From: Sulfuriferula multivorans
GTDB lineage: Bacteria > Pseudomonadota > Gammaproteobacteria > Burkholderiales > Thiobacillaceae
Assembly: GCA_010365175.1 (NCBI GenBank)
Contig: JAAFGW010000121.1
Location: forward strand, 1 to 8,272
Length of the DNA: 8,272 nt
Reading direction: 5' to 3'
Shown piece after piece: positions 1 through 7,023 of the stretch; positions within the stretch are counted from its first letter, which is position 1, and each line of letters starts with the position of its first letter. The notes under the pieces were generated by a model, which did no database searches, was not told the DNA's origin, and worked only from the letters and a program-made list of their open reading frames with translations. The position numbers and the translations under genes were made by a program.

Positions 1-631
1 TCAGCATGCCGTAGTTGCGGCGGATGTAGTTGATGATGGCCTCGTCCATGCGGTCTCCACCGACCCGCACCGAATTGGCATAGACCACGCCACCAAGCGA
101 AATCACACCGACCTCGGTGGTTCCACCCCCAATATCAACCACCATCGAACCGGTGGCTTCAGCCACCGGCATGCCCGCACCAATTGCGGCGGCCATCGGC
201 TCTTCGATCAGATAGACCTGTCGCGCACCGGCGCCAATTGCTGACTCACGGATCGCGCGGCGCTCCACTTGAGTTGAGCCACACGGCACGCAGATGATGA
301 TGCGCGGGCTGGGACGGAACATCCGCGTGTCGTGCACTTTCTTGATGAAATACTTGAGCATCTGCTCGGTGACAGTGAAGTCGGCGATCACGCCATCCTT
401 CATCGGCCGAATCGCCTGCAGGTTGCCTGGCGTGCGGCCCAGCATCAGTTTGGCTTCTGTGCCCACGGCCTGCACCGTACGCTTGCCTCCCTGGGACGCA
501 TCGGTGCGAATTGACACCACCGAAGGCTCGTCAAGCACGATGCCACGGTCACGCACATAGATCAGCGTGTTGGCTGTGCCGAGATCGATTGCAAGATCGG
601 TAGAGAAATAACTGGTCAGGAACTTGAACAT
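1..631 (-). CDS. mreB: Rod shape-determining protein MreB (C-terminal part outside window)
   Basis: Actin-like ATPase that forms membrane-associated filaments and directs sidewall peptidoglycan synthesis with MreC, MreD, RodA and PBP2. The 210 residues present read MFKFLTSYFSTDLAIDLGTA from the ATG at 631-629, the usual MreB N-terminus with an amphipathic membrane-binding start. The phosphate-1 loop is at residues 12-25 (DLAIDLGTANTLIY) and the phosphate-2 loop around D166 (VVDIGGGTTEVG). EEPMAAAIGAG at 143-153 and VGGDRMDEAI at 190-199 are also family hallmarks. The family is about 345 residues long, so roughly 60% is present and the rest lies beyond position 1. The gene is divergent from gatC. 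No strong Shine-Dalgarno is visible before the start. mreCD probably follow off the left edge (inference from usual synteny). Identification is very secure. Confidence 0.97.
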   Translation of the reverse strand, partial: MFKFLTSYFSTDLAIDLGTANTLIYVRDRGIVLDEPSVVSIRTDASQGGKRTVQAVGTEAKLMLGRTPGNLQAIRPMKDGVIADFTVTEQMLKYFIKKVHDTRMFRPSPRIIICVPCGSTQVERRAIRESAIGAGARQVYLIEEPMAAAIGAGMPVAEATGSMVVDIGGGTTEVGVISLGGVVYANSVRVGGDRMDEAIINYIRRNYGML

Positions 632-733
632 GGTGGCGTCAACACCCGCACCAGGCGGGCGATAGGGCAGAAAAAACAAGGTGCCTATGATACCCTATCG
701 GGCTCCGTTCCCGTAAGCCATTCAGGTGTTTTC
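632..733. promoter_or_regulatory. Divergent mreB / gatC promoter region
   Basis: This 102-base gap separates the two divergent starts, so both promoters should lie here. TATGAT at 686-691 is a good rightward -10 for gatCAB. On the other strand the same bases read TATCAT (687-692), a plausible leftward -10 for mreB. Neither has a convincing -35 at 16-18 bases. AGGTG at 724-728, five bases before the gatC ATG, is its ribosome binding site. The shared -10 suggests the two directions could compete for polymerase (inference). Call rests on position and hexamers only. Confidence 0.4.
660..700. repeat. 8-bp inverted repeat spanning the candidate -10
   Basis: CGATAGGG at 660-667 is the exact reverse complement of CCCTATCG at 693-700, with a 25-base spacer. 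The dyad encloses the candidate divergent -10 element at 686-692. Such spacing could suit a regulator bound at two half-sites, or could be chance. No known operator is recognised. Confidence 0.35.
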
Positions 734-1021
734 ATGTCCCTTTCTCCGGACGACGTCAAGCGCATAGCGCGCCTTGCACGCATCGAAATCGACGATTCGC
801 AGGCGCTGGCCTCGCAAAGTCAACTCAATACCATTTTCGATCTCATCGCCACCATGCAGGCCGTGGACACCCAAGGCATCGCGCCGATGGCCCACGCGCA
901 GGAGGTCACTCAGCGTCTGCGCGCCGATTCCGTTACCGAAACTGACCACCACGCCGCGTTTCAGGCCATCGCGCCTGCCGTTGAAAATGGTCTGTATCTC
1001 GTTCCCAAAGTCATCGAATAA
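734..1021 (+). CDS. gatC: Asp/Glu-tRNA amidotransferase subunit C
   Basis: Small subunit of the cytoplasmic heterotrimer GatCAB, which converts Glu-tRNA(Gln) to Gln-tRNA(Gln) and/or Asp-tRNA(Asn) to Asn-tRNA(Asn). GatC wraps around and stabilises the GatA-GatB interface. The 95-residue length is typical. The N-terminal helix MSLSPDDVKRIARLARIEID is the standard GatC opening, followed by the helix with LNTIFDLIATMQAVD (31-45) and a C-terminal AVENGLYLVPKVIE tail (82-95). The start is supported by AGGTG five bases upstream. It is first in gatCAB, three bases ahead of gatA. Confidence 0.96.
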   Translation: MSLSPDDVKRIARLARIEIDDSQALASQSQLNTIFDLIATMQAVDTQGIAPMAHAQEVTQRLRADSVTETDHHAAFQAIAPAVENGLYLVPKVIE

Positions 1022-1024
1022 ACC

Positions 1025-2482
1025 ATGTCAGACGCCAGCCTTAACGCGCTCGCCGCGCAACTCGCCGCCAAACAGGTGTCCAGCCGGGAACTTGCCCAAC
1101 AGTATCTCGACCGCATCACGGCATTGAATCCCTCCCTCAACGCCTTCATCACGGTCGATGCCGACAAAACGCTGGCTGAAGCCGCTACCGCTGATGCGCG
1201 CATTGCCGCAGGCCGCGCCGGCCCGCTCACCGGTGTACCGATCGCGCACAAGGACATTTTCTGCACGGACGGCTGGCTTACCACCTGCGGATCGAAAATG
1301 TTGCACAACTTTGTCGCGCCGTATGACGCCCACGTGATCCAGCGTTTCAAGGCGGCCGGCATGCCCAGTCTGGGCAAGACCAACATGGACGAATTCGCCA
1401 TGGGGTCATCCAATGAGACCAGTTATTTCGGCGCGGTGAAGAATCCCTGGAACACCGCCTATGTTCCAGGTGGCTCATCGGGCGGGGCTGCAGCGTGTGT
1501 CGCCGCACGGCTGGCGCCCGCCGCCACCGGCACCGACACCGGCGGCTCGATCCGCCAGCCCGCTGCGCTGTGCGGCATCACCGGCCTCAAACCCACCTAC
1601 GGCCTGGTATCGCGCTTCGGCATGATCGCCTTCGCTTCCAGCCTTGACCAGGCCGGTCCGATGGCGCCTTCGGCCGAAGATTGCGCACTGCTCCTCAACG
1701 TGATGACGGGCTTCGATCCCAACGACTCGACCAGCCTGGAACGTGACAAAGAGGATTACACGCGCGACCTTGAGCAGCCACTGACTGGCCTGCGCATTGG
1801 CCTGCCGCGCGAGTTCTTCGCCGAAGGCTTGAACAACGAAGTCGCCGCCTCGGTTGAAGCTGCAGTCACCGAACTGAAAAAACTCGGGGCAACCACAATC
1901 GAGATTTCACTCGCCAATTCGCAACTCGCGATCCCGGTGTATTACGTGCTGGCGCCGGCCGAAGCCTCAAGTAATCTGTCACGCTTCGATGGCGTACGCT
2001 ACGGCTACCGCGCCCCGGAATACACCAACCTCGACGATATGTATTGCAAAACCCGCGCGCAGGGTTTTGGCGCGGAAGTAAAGCGGCGCATCCTGATCGG
2101 CGCCTATGTGCTCTCCCATGGCTATTACGATGCTTATTACCTGCAGGCGCAAAAAATCCGCCGTTTGATTGCCAACGACTTTACCGAAGCATTCAAGAGC
2201 TGCGATGTCATTCTTGGCCCCACCGCACCCGGTACCGCGTTCAAACTCGGTGAAAAATCTGACAATCCGGTTGAAATGTATCTGAACGATCTCTATACGA
2301 TTCCCGCCAACCTCGCTGGACTGCCCGGCATGTCGCTGCCCTGTGGCTTCGACAGCCAAGGGTTACCGATCGGACTGCAACTGGTGGGTAATTACTTCAG
2401 TGAGGCGAAAATGCTCAACGTCGCCCATCAATACCAGCGCGCTACCGACTGGCATGCGCGTGTGCCGGAGGGTTTGAAATGA
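1025..2482 (+). CDS. gatA: Asp/Glu-tRNA amidotransferase subunit A (amidase)
   Basis: Glutaminase subunit of GatCAB. It hydrolyses glutamine, and the ammonia is channelled to the GatB active site. It belongs to the amidase-signature family. The Ser-cisSer-Lys triad is visible: K76 in GVPIAHKDIF, S151 in PGGSSGGAAA and S175 in TGTDTGGSIRQP. The K-S-S spacings of 75 and 24 residues match those of characterised GatA. The 485-residue length is normal for the family. No clear Shine-Dalgarno precedes the ATG, which lies three bases after the gatC stop, so translation is probably coupled to gatC. The stop overlaps the gatB start (ATGA at 2479-2482). Nothing is missing or truncated. Confidence 0.98.
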   Translation: MSDASLNALAAQLAAKQVSSRELAQQYLDRITALNPSLNAFITVDADKTLAEAATADARIAAGRAGPLTGVPIAHKDIFCTDGWLTTCGSKMLHNFVAPYDAHVIQRFKAAGMPSLGKTNMDEFAMGSSNETSYFGAVKNPWNTAYVPGGSSGGAAACVAARLAPAATGTDTGGSIRQPAALCGITGLKPTYGLVSRFGMIAFASSLDQAGPMAPSAEDCALLLNVMTGFDPNDSTSLERDKEDYTRDLEQPLTGLRIGLPREFFAEGLNNEVAASVEAAVTELKKLGATTIEISLANSQLAIPVYYVLAPAEASSNLSRFDGVRYGYRAPEYTNLDDMYCKTRAQGFGAEVKRRILIGAYVLSHGYYDAYYLQAQKIRRLIANDFTEAFKSCDVILGPTAPGTAFKLGEKSDNPVEMYLNDLYTIPANLAGLPGMSLPCGFDSQGLPIGLQLVGNYFSEAKMLNVAHQYQRATDWHARVPEGLK

Positions 2483-3906
2483 AGTGGGAGACCGTTATCG
2501 GGCTGGAAGTCCACACCCAGCTCGCCACCCAATCCAAGATTTTTTCAGGCAGTAGTACCGCGTTTGGTGCATCACCCAACACCCAGGCGAGCGCGGTCGA
2601 TATCGCACTACCCGGCGTGCTCCCGGTGTTGAACAAGGGTGCAGTGGAATGCGCGATCAAGTTTGCGCTGGCCATCGGTGCAACGCTGAACAGAATCAAC
2701 GTGTTCGACCGCAAAAACTATTTCTATCCGGATTTGCCCAAGGGCTACCAAATCAGCCAGCTGGCCAAACCGATAGTCGAGGGCGGCGTGCTGACCTTTC
2801 TGGTGGGCGATACTGAGCGAACGGTCAATCTCACCCGCGCCCACCTGGAAGAGGACGCCGGCAAGTCGCTGCACGAGGACTTCCACGGCATGACCGGGAT
2901 CGACCTCAACCGCGCCGGCACGCCGCTGCTGGAAATCGTTTCCGAGCCGGAGATACGTTCCAGCGCTGAAGCTGTTGCCTACGCCCGGGCGCTGCATACG
3001 CTGGTGACCTGGATCGGCATCTGCGACGGCAACATGCAGGAAGGCAGCTTCCGTGTCGACGCCAACGTCTCGGTGCGCCCGGTGGGCCAAGCCGAATTCG
3101 GTACCCGCCGCGAGATCAAGAACCTCAACTCCTTCAAATTTCTGCAGCAAGCCATCGACTACGAAGTGCGCTGGCAGATCGAAACCCTTGAAGACGGCGG
3201 TCGCATCGAGCAAGCCACGGTTCTGTTCGACCCCGACACCGGTGAGACGCGCATGATGCGTAGCAAGGAAGATGCGCACGACTACCGCTATTTTCCCGAC
3301 CCAGACCTGCTGCCAGTCAAGCTGGACGAAGACTGGATCGAGTCCGTGCGCAACGCGCTGCCCGAGCTGCCGGCCGCCATGCAACTGCGCTTCCAGAGCG
3401 AATACAGCGTATCGGCCTACGATGCCGGGCTGTTGACTGGCTCACGCGCGCTCGCTGAATATTTCGAGGCTGCCGCGTGCGCGTGCGGTCAGGGCAAGCT
3501 CGTAGCCAACTGGGTCATGGGTGAACTATCTGCCACCTTAAACAAGGCAGAACTCGACATTACGCAGAGTCCCGTTTCCGCCCGGCAACTCGGCGCGCTG
3601 GTAGCCCGTATTCAGGACGGCACACTGTCGGGCAAGCTTGCCAAACTGGTGTTCGAAGGCCTGTGGGAAGGCGCTGGCGAAGTCGATGCCATTATCGAGG
3701 CCCGCGGCCTCAAGCAGATGTCCGATTCCGGTGAACTGGAAAAGATCATCGACGACGTGCTCGCCTCGAATCAGAAATCGGTTGAGGAATTCCATTCCGG
3801 CAAGGAAAAGGCCTTTAACGCACTGATAGGCCAGGTGATGAAAGCCAGCAAGGGTAAAGCCAACCCGGCTCAGGTCAACGACCTGCTTAAAGCCAAGTTA
3901 CAGTAA
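2479..3906 (+). CDS. gatB: Asp/Glu-tRNA amidotransferase subunit B
   Basis: Kinase and tRNA-binding subunit of GatCAB. It phosphorylates the mischarged aminoacyl group and amidates it with ammonia delivered from GatA. The catalytic cradle starts with IGLEVHTQL (7-15, including E10 and H12). It continues with YFYPDLPKGYQISQ (81-94), AHLEEDAGKSLH (121-132) and the GatB signature DLNRAGTPLLEIVS (142-155). A helical domain and a YqeY-like tail from about residue 327 to 475 bind the tRNA elbow. The N-terminal Zn-binding cysteines seen in some GatB proteins are replaced (KIFSGSSTAFG), which I recall as common in betaproteobacterial orthologues. GGAGGG at 2467-2472 is a strong ribosome binding site inside gatA, and the start overlaps the gatA stop by four bases. 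The 475-residue length is full. Confidence 0.98.
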   Translation: MKWETVIGLEVHTQLATQSKIFSGSSTAFGASPNTQASAVDIALPGVLPVLNKGAVECAIKFALAIGATLNRINVFDRKNYFYPDLPKGYQISQLAKPIVEGGVLTFLVGDTERTVNLTRAHLEEDAGKSLHEDFHGMTGIDLNRAGTPLLEIVSEPEIRSSAEAVAYARALHTLVTWIGICDGNMQEGSFRVDANVSVRPVGQAEFGTRREIKNLNSFKFLQQAIDYEVRWQIETLEDGGRIEQATVLFDPDTGETRMMRSKEDAHDYRYFPDPDLLPVKLDEDWIESVRNALPELPAAMQLRFQSEYSVSAYDAGLLTGSRALAEYFEAAACACGQGKLVANWVMGELSATLNKAELDITQSPVSARQLGALVARIQDGTLSGKLAKLVFEGLWEGAGEVDAIIEARGLKQMSDSGELEKIIDDVLASNQKSVEEFHSGKEKAFNALIGQVMKASKGKANPAQVNDLLKAKLQ

Positions 3907-3916
3907 TCGGACGCAA

Positions 3917-3951
3917 AAACGCGTTGGCGGGTTGCCCCGGCCAACGCGTTT
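3917..3951. terminator. Hairpin between convergent gatB and DUF4124 gene
   Basis: AAACGCGTTGGC (3917-3928) pairs perfectly with GCCAACGCGTTT (3940-3951), a 12-bp stem. The 11-base loop can add three more G-C pairs with one bulge. The hairpin lies 10 bases after the gatB stop and between two convergent genes. Read leftward, the stem is followed by a run of T (the five A's at 3915-3919 on the + strand), so it is a good intrinsic terminator for the pyrE/DUF4124 operon. Read rightward, only TTT at the stem end is available, so gatB termination is weaker. Confidence 0.8.
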
Positions 3952-4007
3952 GATCCATTCCAAAAACCTCACTCCGCCACAGTGCCGCAGCTCGAGGAAC
4001 ACCTCAG

Positions 4008-4601
4008 TTACTTGCCCGTGAGCTCACGGAATCGAGCCTTATCTGATTCGTACTTCTCACGCACCTTCACCATCGCCTCTTCGTTATTCAAAATGGCGCG
4101 CTTTAATTCCAGTCTTTCATTGGCGGCCTGATCCACTTGTCCCTTCAAATTGGGTGGAACAGGGCGTCCTGCTTTGGTGATGTTGGCAACACGTGTATTC
4201 AATTCGGCCAGATTGGCATCCACCGCCTTGGCACGGATCTCGGCGCCCTTGATTGCCAGCTTGTGGTGTTCCAGTGCGCGGTCGCGAGCCAGATCGATTT
4301 CCGCCCCGGTTGTGTACGTCTGGGTCAGCGCACGATCAAGTTGCGTCTGTTTCTGCTGCTCCTGATCAATCCGTAGCTGCTCGGCCGTTTGCTCGGCCTC
4401 CGCCTTGCGTTCCGCCTCGGATTGGGTGCGCCGGATGACACTGCCCTGCTTGCTCATTTCAGCCGCACCGCTTTTCTGATAGGTAGACGGCAACGTGTCG
4501 CTGTAATGCACGCGACCACTCCCATCCACCCAACGGTACAGGCCCGCATGCGCTATGCCCGCAGTCAGCAGAACAGCAAGCAGCAAGGTGTTAAACACCA
4601 T
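4008..4601 (-). CDS. DUF4124 domain-containing periplasmic coiled-coil protein
   Basis: Function unknown. The 197-residue product begins with a signal peptide (hydrophobic stretch about residues 4-17, likely signal peptidase I cut AHA|G at 19/20). A DUF4124 motif follows at about 20-37 (GLYRWVDGSGRVHYSD), a small domain common in proteobacterial exported proteins. From about 60 to 195 the sequence is charged and helical, rich in E, Q, K, R and A, consistent with a coiled coil. There is no further membrane segment. The ATG at 4601-4599 was chosen because it starts exactly at the signal peptide. The frame stays open upstream to 4778, but that extension lies inside pyrE and would bury the signal sequence. 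The start overlaps the last 11 bases of pyrE, so the genes are probably translationally coupled. A periplasmic structural or envelope role is inference only. Confidence 0.8.
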   Translation of the reverse strand: MVFNTLLLAVLLTAGIAHAGLYRWVDGSGRVHYSDTLPSTYQKSGAAEMSKQGSVIRRTQSEAERKAEAEQTAEQLRIDQEQQKQTQLDRALTQTYTTGAEIDLARDRALEHHKLAIKGAEIRAKAVDANLAELNTRVANITKAGRPVPPNLKGQVDQAANERLELKRAILNNEEAMVKVREKYESDKARFRELTGK

Positions 4602-5229
4602 ATGCAGTCCGGTATTCCGCCACAGCACGTAACTCCACTTGTCTGTTTGCATCACGTTCCAAAAATTCCAGCAAATTATCCAGGGTGACCACGGCCACCA
4701 CCGGGATCCCAAACTGCTCACGCACTTCCTGCACCGCAGACTGGGTACCGGTTCCACGTTCCATACGGTCCAGCGCAATCACGACCCCTGCGGGTTCGGC
4801 GCCCGAATGGCGGATCAGTTCCACCGATTCACGGACCGACGTACCCGCAGAGATCACATCATCCACAATCAGCACCCGGCCTTTAAGTGCCGCCCCCACA
4901 ACCGTGCCACCTTCGCCATGATCCTTGGCTTCCTTGCGATTGAATGCAAACGGCACATTCTTGCCCTGGCCAGCCAGGGCAACCACAATGCTTGCGGCAA
5001 GGGGGATGCCCTTATAAGCCGGGCCAAACAACACATCGAATGCAATCCCCGAGTCGACAATGGCTTTCGCGTAAAATTCGCCCAGGCGCTTCAGTTTGTC
5101 GCCGTCGCTGAACAACCCCGCATTAAAAAAATAGGGGCTCATGCGCCCCGCTTTGGTTTTGAACGCGCCAAAACACAACACCTGCGACGCGATGGCGAAT
5201 TCGACAAACTCGGCTTTGTAATCGGACAT
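4591..5229 (-). CDS. pyrE: Orotate phosphoribosyltransferase
   Basis: Cytoplasmic enzyme of de novo pyrimidine synthesis that joins orotate to PRPP to give orotidine 5'-phosphate and pyrophosphate. The PRPP-binding motif is VLIVDDVISAGTS at residues 119-131. The FKTKAGRMSPYFFNAG segment (23-38) binds orotate and phosphate, and the flexible catalytic loop RKEAKDHGEGG lies at 98-108. The 212 residues match the usual length (about 213 in E. coli). A purine-rich AAGAAG lies about nine bases before the ATG at 5229-5227. Its 3' end overlaps the DUF4124 gene. The leader is too short for the rph-type attenuation described upstream of E. coli pyrE, and no such hairpin is seen. Divergent from the exonuclease III-like gene. 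Confidence 0.97.
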   Translation of the reverse strand: MSDYKAEFVEFAIASQVLCFGAFKTKAGRMSPYFFNAGLFSDGDKLKRLGEFYAKAIVDSGIAFDVLFGPAYKGIPLAASIVVALAGQGKNVPFAFNRKEAKDHGEGGTVVGAALKGRVLIVDDVISAGTSVRESVELIRHSGAEPAGVVIALDRMERGTGTQSAVQEVREQFGIPVVAVVTLDNLLEFLERDANRQVELRAVAEYRTAYGV

Positions 5230-5282
5230 TTTTGTTAACTTCTTGAATCGTTATATTAAATAAACCCGTGATGCGAATTATA
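5230..5282. promoter_or_regulatory. Compact divergent pyrE / xth promoter region
   Basis: Only 41 bases (5230-5270) separate the two start codons and they are AT-rich. On the leftward strand a perfect TATAAT lies at 5282-5277, inside codons 3-4 of the rightward gene. It would start the pyrE transcript near 5270 with a leader of about 40 bases, but its -35 is poor. Rightward, TATATT at 5252-5257 or TATTAA at 5254-5259 (with TTGTTA at 5232-5237, 16-base spacer) could serve the exonuclease gene and would give a leader of only about 5-8 bases. Assignments are by hexamer similarity only. Confidence 0.35.
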
Positions 5283-6050
5283 TCGGCCAACCTCAACGGC
5301 ATCCGTTCTGCTTCCACCAAAGGCTTCTTTGATTGGCTGCCCAGCCAGGCTGCAGACGTTGTTTGCGTACAGGAACTCAAGGCCCAGGCGGCCGATCTCA
5401 AGCCCGAATTCATTCAGTGCAATGGCCTCAGCGGGGCCTTTCATTACGCCGAGAAGAAGGGCTATAGCGGTGTTGGTGTCTACACTCGAACCCCGCCGCA
5501 GCAGATCATCGAAGGCCTGGGCGTACCTGAATTCGACGCCGAAGGCCGCTATATCGAGGCTGATTTCGGCCATTTGGCTGTTATTTCACTATATCAGCCC
5601 TCGGGTTCAAGCGGCGAAGAGCGCCAACAGGCAAAATTCCGTTTTCTCGACGTTTTTTTTCCACGCCTCGAAACCTTGATCAAATCCGGCCGCGAAATCG
5701 TCATTTGCGGCGACTGGAACATCGCGCATAAGGAAGCCGACCTCAAAAACTGGAAATCCAACCAGAAAAACTCCGGCTTTCTGCCCGAAGAGCGCGCCTG
5801 GATGAGCCGTTTGTTCGACGAACTCGGCTGGGTCGACGTCTACCGCAGCCTCTACCCGGAGCACACCGGCGAAGCCTACACCTGGTGGAGCAATCGCGGC
5901 CAGGCCTATGCCAAAAACGTCGGCTGGCGCATCGATTACCAGATCGCCACGCCAAGCATTGCAAAAATGGCCCAATCCGCCAGCGTGTATAAGGACCAGC
6001 GCTTTTCCGACCACGCTCCCCTCATCGTCGATTACGATTACGCCCCATGA
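5271..6050 (+). CDS. xth: Exonuclease III family protein, Crc-like in sequence, catalytically complete
   Basis: Member of the exonuclease III/AP endonuclease fold (endonuclease-exonuclease-phosphatase family). It is expected to cut DNA at abasic sites and trim 3' ends in base excision repair. The 259 residues keep all positions known from E. coli ExoIII: N7 (SANLNG), E35 (VQELK), Y108 (SLYQPSG), D148 and N150 (CGDWNIAH), D222 (WRIDYQIA), D247 and H248 (RFSDHAP). Stretches such as GRYIEADF, SGFLPEERAW and HAPLIVDYDY resemble Pseudomonas Crc more than ExoIII. Crc has lost several of those catalytic residues and likewise sits beside pyrE. ATG 5271 is preferred over GTG 5268 because MRIISANLNG is the usual start; no Shine-Dalgarno is visible for either. 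DNA repair is the likelier role; catabolite control as in Crc is not supported by the intact active site. Confidence 0.88.
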   Translation: MRIISANLNGIRSASTKGFFDWLPSQAADVVCVQELKAQAADLKPEFIQCNGLSGAFHYAEKKGYSGVGVYTRTPPQQIIEGLGVPEFDAEGRYIEADFGHLAVISLYQPSGSSGEERQQAKFRFLDVFFPRLETLIKSGREIVICGDWNIAHKEADLKNWKSNQKNSGFLPEERAWMSRLFDELGWVDVYRSLYPEHTGEAYTWWSNRGQAYAKNVGWRIDYQIATPSIAKMAQSASVYKDQRFSDHAPLIVDYDYAP

Positions 6051-6079
6051 CTCCATAACGGGGGATAGGGAGACAAGAC

Positions 6080-6967
6080 ATGGCGAACAAAGAACTGCCA
6101 AGCATAGGCGGCAAATCCTTCGAAGGTCTCAAGCAGGTCAATGACCACGACGCCGAATACTGGAGCGCGCGCGACTTGCAAGCACTTTTGGGTTACAGCC
6201 AGTGGCGGCGGTTTGAAGATGCCATCCTGCGGGCCAGGACATCCTGTGAACAGTCAGGAAATGAGCCGGACTATCATTTTGCCGGCGCCGGCAAAATGAT
6301 CGGTGTTGGCAAGGGCGGGGTGCGCGAAGTAGGCGACTACCAGCTTTCCCGCTTCGCCTGTTACCTCATCGCCCAGAACGGTGACCCGCGCAAGCCGGAA
6401 ATCGCCCAGGCCCAGAAATACTTCGCCATCCAGACCCGTCGCCAGGAGCTTTCCGAACAGCTTGCTGCGGATATTGAGCGCCTGGAGCTGCGCAAGCAGA
6501 CCTCAGAAGAATTCAAGGCGCTATCCGGAGCCGCCCAGCAGGCTGGCGTGCAAAGCCGAATGTTCGGCATCTTCCACGATGCCGGCTACAAAGGCCTCTA
6601 TGGCGGTTTGGGCAACGAGCAAATCAAGGCCAGGAAAAACATTCCCGCCAAGGAACAACTGATGGACCGGATGAATGCCACCGAGCTGGCCGCCAACCAG
6701 TTCCGCATGACCCAGGCACGCGACAAACTGGCACGCGAAGGCATCCGTGACCCGCAGCAGGCCATCCGTGCTCACGAGCAGGTCGGCCAGGAAGTCCGCA
6801 CCGCCATCGAGCGCATTGGCGGCGAACGTCCCGAAAACATTCCTGCCGCCGAACCCATCAAGGACGTGGAAAAACGCATCAAGATGGCCACGCCCAGGCT
6901 GAAACTGGACGCGCGCGACGCGGGGGGCTTGCTCGGCGATACCATCCAAAATAAAAAAGGCACATGA
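6080..6967 (+). CDS. dinD: DNA damage-inducible protein D (DinD)
   Basis: 295-residue homologue of E. coli DinD (about 274 residues), which is reported to bind RecA filaments and inhibit strand exchange. Shared blocks include EYWSARDLQALLGYSQWRRF (26-45), LSRFACYLIAQNGDPRKP (89-106), KYFAIQTRRQEL (113-124), AAQQAGV (151-157), GYKGLYGGL (169-177) and TELAANQFR (201-209). The N-terminal part resembles the BRO-N/Ant type of phage and viral proteins. The roughly 20 C-terminal residues beyond KRIKMA appear to extend past the E. coli protein. A good ribosome binding site, AGGGAGA at 6067-6073, lies six bases before the ATG. No CTGT-N8-ACAG LexA box is seen between the exonuclease stop and the start. 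It begins 29 bases after the exonuclease gene without an intervening terminator, and its stop overlaps the next small ORF (ATGA 6964-6967). Confidence 0.92.
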   Translation: MANKELPSIGGKSFEGLKQVNDHDAEYWSARDLQALLGYSQWRRFEDAILRARTSCEQSGNEPDYHFAGAGKMIGVGKGGVREVGDYQLSRFACYLIAQNGDPRKPEIAQAQKYFAIQTRRQELSEQLAADIERLELRKQTSEEFKALSGAAQQAGVQSRMFGIFHDAGYKGLYGGLGNEQIKARKNIPAKEQLMDRMNATELAANQFRMTQARDKLAREGIRDPQQAIRAHEQVGQEVRTAIERIGGERPENIPAAEPIKDVEKRIKMATPRLKLDARDAGGLLGDTIQNKKGT

Positions 6968-7023
6968 CCATGACCAATCCCCGCAAGCGACCGCTCATCG
7001 CGAACCAGCCCACCGCCGCATGA
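6964..7023 (+). CDS. Tiny coupling ORF between dinD and the R-M gene (tentative)
   Basis: A 19-codon frame (MTMTNPRKRPLIANQPTAA) starts in the ATGA that ends dinD and stops in the ATGA that starts the R-M gene. AAGG at 6957-6960 is only three bases from the first ATG but nine from the second ATG at 6970, so a 17-residue start at 6970 fits better. The product is basic and proline-containing with no recognised family. It may act only to carry ribosomes from dinD to the R-M start, which has no Shine-Dalgarno of its own, or be the remnant of a lost gene. No evidence shows that the peptide itself has a function. Confidence 0.35.
   Translation: MTMTNPRKRPLIANQPTAA

Noticed and set aside
2539..2560. 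Missing Zn cysteines near the GatB N-terminus
   Set aside because: Replacement in this position is, as I recall, usual in betaproteobacterial GatB, so it is not a sign of loss of function.
2608..3384. 258-codon antisense frame within gatB
   Set aside because: GC-rich shadow of a well-conserved gene, with no recognisable domain.
4602..4778. N-terminal extension of the DUF4124 frame to an ATG at 4778
   Set aside because: It lies wholly inside pyrE in another frame and would put about 59 residues before a clear signal peptide.
4639..5238. 199-codon rightward frame opposite pyrE
   Set aside because: Antisense shadow; pyrE is unambiguous and the product looks like no known protein.
5268..5270. 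GTG as the exonuclease start
   Set aside because: Adds a single Met before the conserved MRII start and has no better ribosome binding site.
6064..6070. GATAGGG before dinD matching an arm of the repeat at 660-667
   Set aside because: It lies in the purine-rich ribosome binding site and is only seven bases; chance is sufficient.
5607..6101. 164-codon leftward frame opposite the exonuclease gene
   Set aside because: Shadow of a conserved coding region with no ribosome site or family match.
6521..6949. 142-codon leftward frame opposite dinD
   Set aside because: Antisense shadow of conserved DinD blocks.
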